Below are positions 42,254 through 49,580 of a DNA stretch of 64,000 nt, one piece after another. The notes under the pieces were generated by a model. The model saw nothing but the letters and a program-made list of their open reading frames with translations. It ran no database searches and was not told where the DNA came from. The stretch's first letter is position 1. Every line of letters starts with the position of its first letter. Both the position numbers and the translations under genes were made by a program. Source of the stretch: Paractinoplanes lichenicola (GTDB taxonomy: Bacteria > Actinomycetota > Actinomycetes > Mycobacteriales > Micromonosporaceae); contig NZ_JAENHO010000008.1 of NCBI RefSeq assembly GCF_016785085.1, positions 372,001 through 436,000 of the forward strand. Reading direction: 5' to 3'.

Positions 42254-42859
42254 ATGGTCGTGCCTGTTGTGCCCTCCCTCGCCCAGCGCAAGCGCCAACT
42301 CGTGAGCGACGAACTGCGCGAGATCGCCCTGCAACTCCTGGCCCGCCAGGGCTACGACAACACGACGGTCGACGAGATCGCCGCCGCGGCGGGCATGTCA
42401 CGACGCACGTTCCACCGCTACTACGCCTCGAAAGAGGACGTGGTGATCCAGCTGCTGGCCGACGTGGGCGACCAGGTGCAGACCGAACTGGCCGCCCGCC
42501 CGTCCGCCGAGCCCCCAGCCGAGGCCCTGCGACGCGCCGTCGGGGTGGCGATCGACTTTTGCTCGGGCCATCACGACCCGGTCAAGATGCTGGCTGTGGT
42601 GCGGCTGATCCTGGGGACGCCGACCTTGCACGCACGGTTTCTGTCGCTGCAGGCCGAAGCCCAGGCCGGGCTGACGGGGGTGCTGGCCGCGCGGCTGGGG
42701 CTCCCGCCGGACGACCTGTATCCCGAGATGGCGGTGCGGATGGCGCTGGCCGCCTTCGACGCCGTGCTGGAGCGGTGGGCGGCGAGCAGCGGGTCGCTGG
42801 ATCCGCAGGAGTTGACCGATGCGGCGTTCGCGGTCCTTGCCCCAGCATTGCGAGGTTGA
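42254..42859 (+). CDS. TetR-family regulator of the divergent SDR gene
   Basis: About 201 aa from ATG 42254; a GTG at 42221 lies inside the palindrome and is less likely. TetR HTH: ALQLLARQGYDNTTVDEIAAAAGMSRRTFHRYYASKEDVV. The C-terminal ligand domain is helical and not assignable. Expected to repress itself and the SDR gene via the operator at 42212. Confidence 0.92.
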   Translation: MVVPVVPSLAQRKRQLVSDELREIALQLLARQGYDNTTVDEIAAAAGMSRRTFHRYYASKEDVVIQLLADVGDQVQTELAARPSAEPPAEALRRAVGVAIDFCSGHHDPVKMLAVVRLILGTPTLHARFLSLQAEAQAGLTGVLAARLGLPPDDLYPEMAVRMALAAFDAVLERWAASSGSLDPQELTDAAFAVLAPALRG

Positions 42860-43043
42860 CCGGTCAGTCGTCCTGGTTGCGTACCCGACGGCGAACGTAT
42901 GGCTCACCATCCGACCATGCCTCTACGGATGCGGCCGGCGATGCACAAGGCACCTCGGACCGCGGCCGGGCGAGGTCGTCTGTCCACTTCGCCTGTTGAA
43001 TCCGGCTGGGGGAAGCGGGGCCGAACGGTGGGGAGCCGGGAAC

Positions 43044-43775
43044 TCAGCCCGGGTGGGTGCTGAGCAGCTCGTCGAGCCCCTCCGCGACCTCGGTGCGGTT
43101 GTTGACGTCGACGACGCGTACGAAGGGAGAGGTGGAGATGGCGACCAAGCGCTCGTCGCGGCACCCGGCGGGATCGGCTGCGGCGGCCGCGAGTTTGTCC
43201 GCGGCGCGGCCGGTGCCCGCGAGAATTAGCACGGGACGGCGCTGGGAGAGGCTGTGCTCGGCGTCGGTGAGGGCTATCTCGCCGCCGTTGGCCAGCACGG
43301 TGACGCTGGGGCGGTCGGCCGCCAGGTAGGAGACGACGGCGGCCAGATACGGAACCTCGTCACCCCACGTGTCGCCGGGGGCCAGTACGAAGTGTGAGTG
43401 GTGGGGATCGAGCGGGGCTGCCTCGGGGTTGGTGCCGGCGTGCCCCGGATAGGTGACCGTGCCCAGCGCGGCCACGCCGATCAGCGGGAACGGGAAGCCG
43501 GCGGCGCGCGACTCGCCGAGCAGGCGCATCACGCCCGCGTCGGTGCCGCCGTCGACCGCCACCGCCTGATGGGTGCGGATGGCCGGGGCCACCAGGTCGG
43601 TGAAGACGGCCGACAGCACGCTGGTCACGTCGTCGGTCATGCCGCCCGCGCCGCCGACCATGGCCAGCACAGGGCGGGGGGCGGGGACGCCGAGGGAGGC
43701 GATCGCGGCGGGCACGGCGTCGGGGCCCGTGACCAACGCCGCGACGGCGCCGGGCAGCCGCACCACGGTCGACAT
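43044..43775 (-). CDS. SLOG/LSDAT-like nucleotide-ligand-binding protein
   Basis: 243 aa. A Rossmann-like fold with GGAGGMTDD (about 42-50), AVAVDGGTDAGVMRLLGESR, PLIGVAALGTVTYPG, LDPHHSHFVLAPGDTWGDE and VTVLANGGEIALTDAEHSLSQRRPVLILAGTGRAAD. This order resembles the LSDAT/SLOG domain found at the N-terminus of TRPM channels and in bacterial single-domain proteins, which is thought to bind nucleotide-derived ligands. No catalytic or effector domain attached. Assignment is from memory of motifs and needs a profile search. Confidence 0.65.
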   Translation of the reverse strand: MSTVVRLPGAVAALVTGPDAVPAAIASLGVPAPRPVLAMVGGAGGMTDDVTSVLSAVFTDLVAPAIRTHQAVAVDGGTDAGVMRLLGESRAAGFPFPLIGVAALGTVTYPGHAGTNPEAAPLDPHHSHFVLAPGDTWGDEVPYLAAVVSYLAADRPSVTVLANGGEIALTDAEHSLSQRRPVLILAGTGRAADKLAAAAADPAGCRDERLVAISTSPFVRVVDVNNRTEVAEGLDELLSTHPG

Positions 43776-43806
43776 GCTGCGAACTTTACCGTGGTGCGGC
43801 CACCGG

Positions 43807-44898
43807 TCAGACCAGCGTGCGGGACAGGACGCCGATGTCGGGCTGGTCGGTGAACAGGCCGTCGATGCCCGTACGGAGGAAGGTGATCTGCTCGTCGATG
43901 GCCTTGCCGTACGCGTTGGGGTCGGTGCCCACCCGCAGGTTCGCCGGCAGGAACTGATTCTCGGCGCGGAACGTGTACGGGATGACCTTGAGCCCGGCGG
44001 CGTGCGCGTCCTTGACGAGCGAGGTCGGCGTGCCCAGCGTGGCGTCGGCGTTGCGCGGGATGATCTGGTTCTTCTCGGGGCCGATCCCGTCGACGTACGA
44101 CGAGAGCTCCTTGAGCCCGGCCGGGGTCAGATACTGCGCGTACGTCTTGGTGTCGTTGAACGGGCTGCCCGCGGCGCTGGTCAGGAAGACCAGGTTGACC
44201 TGCACCCGGTACTGCTGGTTGAGCACCTTGAGGTTGGCCGCCTCGAACGACTGGATCCACACCTTGGCGCCGCGCTTGTCGAGCCGGGCCCGCCGCAATT
44301 CCCGTACGAGCGGGGTCTCGAGCTCCAGGCCCAGCTGGCGGAAGTACGTGGGGTGCTTGGTCTCCGGGATGACGCCGATGTCGCGCCCCAGCTCCTTCGA
44401 CAGCCGGGCCCGCAGCTGCAGCACCTCGGCGAAGGTCGGCACCTGGAACAGGCCGTCGTAGAGCGTGTTCTCCTGGCGCACGGCGGGCAGCCGCTCGATC
44501 GCGCGCAGGCTCTTCAGCTCGGCCAGCGTGAAGTCCTCGGTGAACCAGCCGGTGACGCTGACCCCGTCCAGCGAGACCGTCTTCTTGCGGGCGGCGAACT
44601 CGGTCCGGGTCGCCACGTCGGTGGTGCCGCCGATCTCGGGCTCGTGCCGGCACACCAGCACGTGGTCCTTGGTGGCGACCAGGTCGGGCTCGATGTAGTC
44701 GGCGCCCATCCGGGCCGCGAGCTCGTACGACGCGAGGGTGTGCTCCGGCCGGTAGCCGGAGGCGCCACGGTGGCCGAACACCTCGGGGGTCTTGCGGCCC
44801 CCGTTGTGCGCGAGCGCGGGCGAGGCAACCGTTCCGGCCAGTGCGGGAGCCGCTGCGGCGACGGCGCCCATGCGCAGCACCTGACGTCGGTCAGCCAC
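43807..44898 (-). CDS. Tat-exported glycerophosphodiester phosphodiesterase
   Basis: About 363 aa. The GTG at 44898 follows GGAGG with a 5-nt gap; a GTG at 44910 overlaps that ribosome site. Twin-arginine signal DRRQVLRMGAVAAAAPALAG. GDPD motifs: FGHRGASGYRPEHTLASYELA (catalytic His and metal Glu), YIEPDLVATKDHVLVCRHEPE, IGVIPETKHPTYF and IQSFEAANL. Releases glycerol-3-phosphate from phospholipid head groups or teichoic-acid-type polymers outside the cell. Proximity to pit may reflect phosphate scavenging. Confidence 0.93.
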   Translation of the reverse strand: MADRRQVLRMGAVAAAAPALAGTVASPALAHNGGRKTPEVFGHRGASGYRPEHTLASYELAARMGADYIEPDLVATKDHVLVCRHEPEIGGTTDVATRTEFAARKKTVSLDGVSVTGWFTEDFTLAELKSLRAIERLPAVRQENTLYDGLFQVPTFAEVLQLRARLSKELGRDIGVIPETKHPTYFRQLGLELETPLVRELRRARLDKRGAKVWIQSFEAANLKVLNQQYRVQVNLVFLTSAAGSPFNDTKTYAQYLTPAGLKELSSYVDGIGPEKNQIIPRNADATLGTPTSLVKDAHAAGLKVIPYTFRAENQFLPANLRVGTDPNAYGKAIDEQITFLRTGIDGLFTDQPDIGVLSRTLV

Positions 44899-45067
44899 GA
44901 GATCCTCCACGGGACTCGCCGCCGGCGTCCCTCGCCGGGGGTCCCAGAGGAAGTCGATGGGACTCGATCAACCGTTCGGCGACCTTGACGTGGCGTGCGC
45001 GGAAACGGATCGGGAAGCATCGGCGGGTTCACACAGCGTTAACCCGTCTGGCTTACCGTGACTGGTC

Positions 45068-45478
45068 GTGGCGGCCGACGTGACCCAGTTGCTCGGGCAG
45101 AACCTGCTCGAAGGCCCCGCCCTGGCCGTCAGCCGCGCGTACGGTCTGATGGCCACGCAGGGTGCCCGCACCTATCAGTCCCGCGAGTTCGGCGTCCAGG
45201 TCGGCGTCGACGACTACGACCGGGTCACCTGGGTGATGCTGCACTTCAACGGCGACTACGGCTTCCAGCCCTATCGTGGCGCGATCCCCGGGCGGGGCGG
45301 CACGATAGCGCGGCGCAGCAGCCTGTGGGCGTCGCTCGGGCGGCCCACCCAGAGCACAGACCCCAACCGTACGAACGTGGCCGGCGCCGCCGACGAGTGG
45401 GTGTTCCCCTGGTTCGTCATGCACGCCCAGTACGCCGACGACGGCGAGATGCTGCTCCGACTGACTCTGGCCCGCTGA
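45068..45478 (+). CDS. Hypothetical protein
   Basis: 136 aa, not recognised. A mixed strand/helix protein with VTWVMLHFNGDYGFQPYRGAIPGR and SSLWASLGRPTQS; this Y.G.iP...S....LG.P pattern occurs in several small immunity- and adaptor-like domains, but the similarity is too short to call. GTG start. The 3' end overlaps the convergent GtrA gene by 62 bp. Confidence 0.6.
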   Translation: MAADVTQLLGQNLLEGPALAVSRAYGLMATQGARTYQSREFGVQVGVDDYDRVTWVMLHFNGDYGFQPYRGAIPGRGGTIARRSSLWASLGRPTQSTDPNRTNVAGAADEWVFPWFVMHAQYADDGEMLLRLTLAR

Positions 45479-45989
45479 CCTCGGTCTGGTGGCTCAGCAT
45501 CCGGGCCTTGCTGCGCGGACCAGGCCGGCTCTTCTTCCGGGGCGTCGGTTCCGGGAAGACGAACCGCTTGAAGGCCCACAGCTTGAACACCATGGCGACC
45601 AGCGTGCCCAGAATGATGCCGCTCACGAAGTCGGCGATCTCCTGCACGGGCCTGCTCACGTCGGGCGTTCGCATGTCGAGCACGTAGCGTGAGACCCCCA
45701 GCGGGATCAGGTTGAGCACGATGGCGATCGCGCTGACCGTGAAGAACATCAGCGCCTCGTGATGCCGCTCACGTCCGCCGCGATGCCGGAACGACCATTC
45801 CCGGTTCAGCACGTACGACAGCACGGTGGCCAGCGTGGTGGCGATGGCGAGCGCCGTGACCGGCTTCTCGTGCAGCACGGTCAGCTTGAGCGCGAAGTTG
45901 ATGCCCGTCGTCACCAGGAAGCAGACGCCACCGACGAGCAGGAACTTCGCCGCTTCGTGGTGTTTGCTCCACATCCGGGTCAGCCACAT
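45417..45989 (-). CDS. GtrA-family membrane protein
   Basis: 190 aa, four TM segments, with the GtrA pattern KFLLVGGVCFLVTTGINFAL, YVLNREWSFRHR and FKLWAFKRFVF. These proteins are associated with transfer of polyprenyl-linked sugars in cell-envelope polysaccharide synthesis. The C-terminal 40 residues are basic and disordered and are the part that overlaps the convergent unknown gene, so this tail may be dispensable. Confidence 0.9.
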   Translation of the reverse strand: MWLTRMWSKHHEAAKFLLVGGVCFLVTTGINFALKLTVLHEKPVTALAIATTLATVLSYVLNREWSFRHRGGRERHHEALMFFTVSAIAIVLNLIPLGVSRYVLDMRTPDVSRPVQEIADFVSGIILGTLVAMVFKLWAFKRFVFPEPTPRKKSRPGPRSKARMLSHQTEVSGPESVGAASRRRRRTGRA

Positions 45990-46061
45990 TCCCGCGACCC
46001 TAGTACTTCAGGACAAGTCCCGCTCCATCGGAGGTCCGGTCCGGCCCGAGCCCGTACGCCG

Positions 46062-46754
46062 ATGAAGTCGACCCGCCACGCGACGACCCTGCAAGACATG
46101 TCCAAACTTGTGCCGGCCGGGCTGATCGCCTTGGCGCTGGTCCCGTCCATCGCCGGTGCCGCCCGCCTGGGCTCGCTCGCCGGCGACGACGCCCCCGCCC
46201 GTTTCGCCGACATGCCTGCTCCGGTGGTGATCCACATCATCGGCGCGCTGATCTACAGCCTGGTCGGCGCCTTCCAATTCGAGACCCACTTCCGCCGTAC
46301 GCATCCCGTCTGGCACCGCCGAGCGGGCCGGATCCTGGTCGTCGCCGGCTTGGCAGTCGCCCTGAGCGGCGCCTGGATGACCCTGTTCTCCGACCTGCCC
46401 ACCCACGACGGCACGGTGGTCAACGTCACCCGCCTGATCGTCTCCGCCGTGATGACGTACGGGCTGGTGGTCGCGGTCGTGGCGATCCGCGGCCGGGACG
46501 TGCGCCGGCATCGGGCCTGGATGATCCGGGCGTACGCGCTGGCCCTGGGCGCCGGCACGCAGGCGTTCACACTGGGCCCGCTGACCGCGGTGGCCGGTCA
46601 GCCGGGCGTCGGGGTGCGTGCTTCCGGGATGTTGCTGGGCTGGGCCATCAACGTGGCCGTCGCAGAATGGATCATCCGTCGCCCACCCGGCCGATCCCGC
46701 CGCGCGCGCCGACTGCCTACGGTGGACGGATCGAACGAGATCCCCGCGAACTGA
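46062..46754 (+). CDS. DUF2306 membrane protein
   Basis: About 230 aa with six to seven TM segments; PAPVVIHIIGALIYSLVGAFQF, HRRAGRILVVAGLAVALSG and RRHRAWMIRAYALALGAGTQAFTLGPL match the DUF2306 predicted membrane family. Start ATG 46062 has no strong ribosome site. The 3' end overlaps the following nSTAND ORF by 88 bp, an unusually long same-strand overlap, so the exact start of the next gene is open. Confidence 0.8.
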   Translation: MKSTRHATTLQDMSKLVPAGLIALALVPSIAGAARLGSLAGDDAPARFADMPAPVVIHIIGALIYSLVGAFQFETHFRRTHPVWHRRAGRILVVAGLAVALSGAWMTLFSDLPTHDGTVVNVTRLIVSAVMTYGLVVAVVAIRGRDVRRHRAWMIRAYALALGAGTQAFTLGPLTAVAGQPGVGVRASGMLLGWAINVAVAEWIIRRPPGRSRRARRLPTVDGSNEIPAN

Positions 46755-48823
46755 GCACGCTCTTCGTCGGCCTGTTCTTCGGCTTCGCGATCAACATCCT
46801 GACGGCGGAGACGGACTGGCTGTGGTCGCCCCTGACCGCCTATCCCTGGATCTGGGTCCCGATCTCCGTCGGGGCCTGGTTCCTGTGGCGCTGGTGGCGG
46901 CGTCGCCGCTCGGCCATCACGTGGAAGGGCGACGACAACCCGTATCCCGGCCTGGCCGCCTTCGAGGAGGACCGGGCGGAGGTGTTCTTCGGCCGGGCGC
47001 AGGAGAGCTGGGAGATCCTGCGGCGGCTGGACCGCTCGGGCCTCGCCCGCCAGCAGCGGTTCGTCGCGCTGGTCGGGCCGTCCGGCAGCGGCAAGTCGTC
47101 GTTGCTGCGGGCCGGGGTGCTGCCTCGCCTTCCGAAGCGCTGGCGCGTGATCGGCCCGATGCAGCCCGGCCCGGAGGTGTTCCGCGACCTGCGGGCCGCT
47201 TGCGGGGGCGAGGAGCTGCTCGGCCACCTGGCCGGGGTGGGCGGCCGGGTGGTCCTGGTCATCGATCAGCTGGAGGACCTGTTCACTCAGTCCCGCCCGG
47301 ACGAGCGCGGCCCGTTCCTGGATGTCCTGCACGAGGCATTGGCTGCTCGCCGCGAGCTGCACGTCGTCGTGACGATGCGCCCCGAGTTCCTGGCGGCGGC
47401 CGGCGCGCTGAAGCCGGGCCTGTTCGACCAGCCGATCCCGATCGCGGCCCTGGATCCGCGGCACATGCGCGACGCCATCGAGAGGCCCGCGGCCGCCGCC
47501 GGGGTGACCTTCGAGCCGCGCCTGGTCGATCTGATGCTGGCCGAGGCCACGGTCGGGGACGCCCTGCCGCTGCTCGGCCACCTGCTGCAGCGGCTCTACA
47601 CGGAGTCGGATCGCGGCGTGATCACGATCGCCCGGTACGACGCCGCGGGCCGCGTGGGCGGCGCGATCACCGAACACGCCGATGCCGTCTACGCCGGCCT
47701 GATCACGTCGTATCCGGCCTCGGTCGTGGACGCCACGCTGCTCCGGCTGGTGGGCGTGGAGGACGACGAGCCCGTGCGCCGGGCGGTTTCCCGGGCCTCG
47801 CTGAGCGGGGACGAGGCGGGGGTGATGGCCGAGCTGCGCCGGGCGCGCCTGCTGGCCGACCGCGGCGCCGGCGGCGAGGTGGTGCTTGCTCACGACTCGT
47901 TGTTCCGGCAATGGCGGCTGCTGACCGAGCTCATCGACGATCATCGGCCCGAACTCGCCGAGATGACCCTGCTCGAACGGCGGGCGGTGGTGTGGACGGC
48001 GTCCGGCGACCGGGCCGACCTGCTTCCCGGTCCGGCGCTGGCCCGCGCCGAGTCGGCTGTGGACGGCCTGGCCGTGTCGCCGGTGATGCGGCAGTTTCTG
48101 GAGGCCTCCGCGCTCGAGCGTGCCCGAGTGAACGAGGACCTTGCCCGCGACATCATCGAGCAGGTCGTGGATGACGAGGACGTCGATCTGCTCGCAGCGG
48201 TCGTGGCGACGGCGATGCGCGAGAGAGCCCCGACGCGGATCGGGCAGTTGGTGCTGTGGAGCCTGAAAGCCGAAGCGGCGCGCAGTGCCATGAGGGTCGG
48301 GCATCGTGACCTTGCCTTCGGGTTGGCGTGCCTGACCGACGGTCGCCTCCGGACTTGCGACGATCAAGGCAAGGTCTGCACGTGGGATGACGACGGCCGG
48401 CTGACCGACGTCCGTTGGGCCGGCCGCGCGACCTGTTGTGACACTCTCTTGAGCCCGGACGGACGCCTGGTGTTGCGGGACGGGGCCGTGTGGCACGCGG
48501 AGACTTCGCGCCGGATCGCGGAGGTTTCGGGGAACCCGAAGGCGTTCCCGGCGAACGATCAGTTCGAGATCGAGACGGGGCCGGGACGGTTCGCGCGATA
48601 CCGGATCGACGGATCCGAACTGACGCTTACCCGCACCGCCGTGAACTCCCGAGCGACCGCCTTGACCTGGTCCCTCGACGGCGATCGCCTGGCCGCGGTC
48701 GTCAACCACACTCCGTCCGGCGGTGCTTTCGGCGTCAGCGCTTCCACGATGGTTGCCCGGCCGGGCCCGGTCCGGCCCCGGCGTGCGGTGGTCGCCCGGC
48801 GGCGACCGGCTGGCCGGTTGTGA
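46667..48823 (+). CDS. Membrane nSTAND NTPase, N-terminal part of a frameshifted WD40 protein
   Basis: 718 aa in this frame. Two TM segments (about 31-47 and 62-78) are followed by NPYPGLAAFEEDRAEVFFGR, the usual start of nSTAND1 domains, Walker A GPSGSGKS (137-144) and Walker B VVLVIDQLEDLF (about 195-206). A helical region follows, then the beginning of a WD40 propeller (about 600 on). The frame ends in Arg-rich nonsense at 48823, while the propeller continues in the next frame. STAND-WD40 proteins act as signalling switches; this copy may be broken. Confidence 0.85.
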   Translation: MDHPSPTRPIPPRAPTAYGGRIERDPRELSTLFVGLFFGFAINILTAETDWLWSPLTAYPWIWVPISVGAWFLWRWWRRRRSAITWKGDDNPYPGLAAFEEDRAEVFFGRAQESWEILRRLDRSGLARQQRFVALVGPSGSGKSSLLRAGVLPRLPKRWRVIGPMQPGPEVFRDLRAACGGEELLGHLAGVGGRVVLVIDQLEDLFTQSRPDERGPFLDVLHEALAARRELHVVVTMRPEFLAAAGALKPGLFDQPIPIAALDPRHMRDAIERPAAAAGVTFEPRLVDLMLAEATVGDALPLLGHLLQRLYTESDRGVITIARYDAAGRVGGAITEHADAVYAGLITSYPASVVDATLLRLVGVEDDEPVRRAVSRASLSGDEAGVMAELRRARLLADRGAGGEVVLAHDSLFRQWRLLTELIDDHRPELAEMTLLERRAVVWTASGDRADLLPGPALARAESAVDGLAVSPVMRQFLEASALERARVNEDLARDIIEQVVDDEDVDLLAAVVATAMRERAPTRIGQLVLWSLKAEAARSAMRVGHRDLAFGLACLTDGRLRTCDDQGKVCTWDDDGRLTDVRWAGRATCCDTLLSPDGRLVLRDGAVWHAETSRRIAEVSGNPKAFPANDQFEIETGPGRFARYRIDGSELTLTRTAVNSRATALTWSLDGDRLAAVVNHTPSGGAFGVSASTMVARPGPVRPRRAVVARRRPAGRL

Positions 48824-49580
48824 TGACGATCGGCTTCGGATCTGGAGCGTGGACAGCGGCGAGGTCGTCCAGGACTGGCCGGTGGCCGGTGTGGCAGCCC
48901 TGGCGTGGTCGCCCGACGGCGGGCGGATCGCATGTGGCCGGGTGGACAAGGGCGCCGGGATCGAGACTCATCGGGTTGTCGTCCTCGATGCCGCCGACGG
49001 CCGGTCGGTCGCCGAGTGGCCCGGCCTCGAGCTGCCGGAAGGCGATCCCTGGTCGTCGACCGGCGACCTGCTGGCGCTGAACGACGCAAAGGGAACGGGG
49101 CTCTACGAGGCGTCGAGCGGGCGGCTGCGGGCGCGCGCCGGCTGGGGCAGCACGGTGACGTGGGCTCCCCGGGGCGACCGGGTCGCCGTGATCAATGACG
49201 AAGAGCTGAGCATCTGGATCGCCGGGCGGGACACACCCGATCGGACCCTCGTCCTGACCTCGGTAGTTACCTCATCGGCGTGGTCACCGGACGGCCGTTT
49301 GGTGGCCCTCGGCGGCAACGATGTGCTGATCTTCGATGCCGTTCACGGCGGCCGCATGCGCCTGAGGACCCCGAGCCCGGTCCTGACCTGTGCCTGGTCC
49401 GACCAGCTCTACGCCCTCACCTACGACGGCCAGATCCTCCAATGGGAAGTCCCACCGCCGGGCACCGTCGACTGGGCCGGGGTGGGACGTCCGCTGACCG
49501 CCGAGGAACGGCGGGACTACGGGCTTACAGACGCAGCTCCGGCCAGTCCAGCAGGCCCTCGCCCAGATCGCGCACAGTAG
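48723..49580 (+). pseudogene. C-terminal WD40 part of the nSTAND protein, +1 frame relative to its N-terminus
   Basis: Open frame carrying the missing WD40 blades: VRWSPGGDRLAGCDDDRLRIWSV, VAALAWSPDGGRIA, VTWAPRGDRVAVINDEELSIW, SSAWSPDGRLVALGGNDVLIFD and VLTCAWSDQLYALTYDGQILQW. It joins the upstream frame somewhere within about 48700-48790, in a GC-rich stretch with runs of C and G. A 1-nt insertion (true mutation or sequencing error) explains it best; translational frameshifting is less likely. The 3' end overlaps the convergent glyS gene by 56 bp. Confidence 0.8.
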
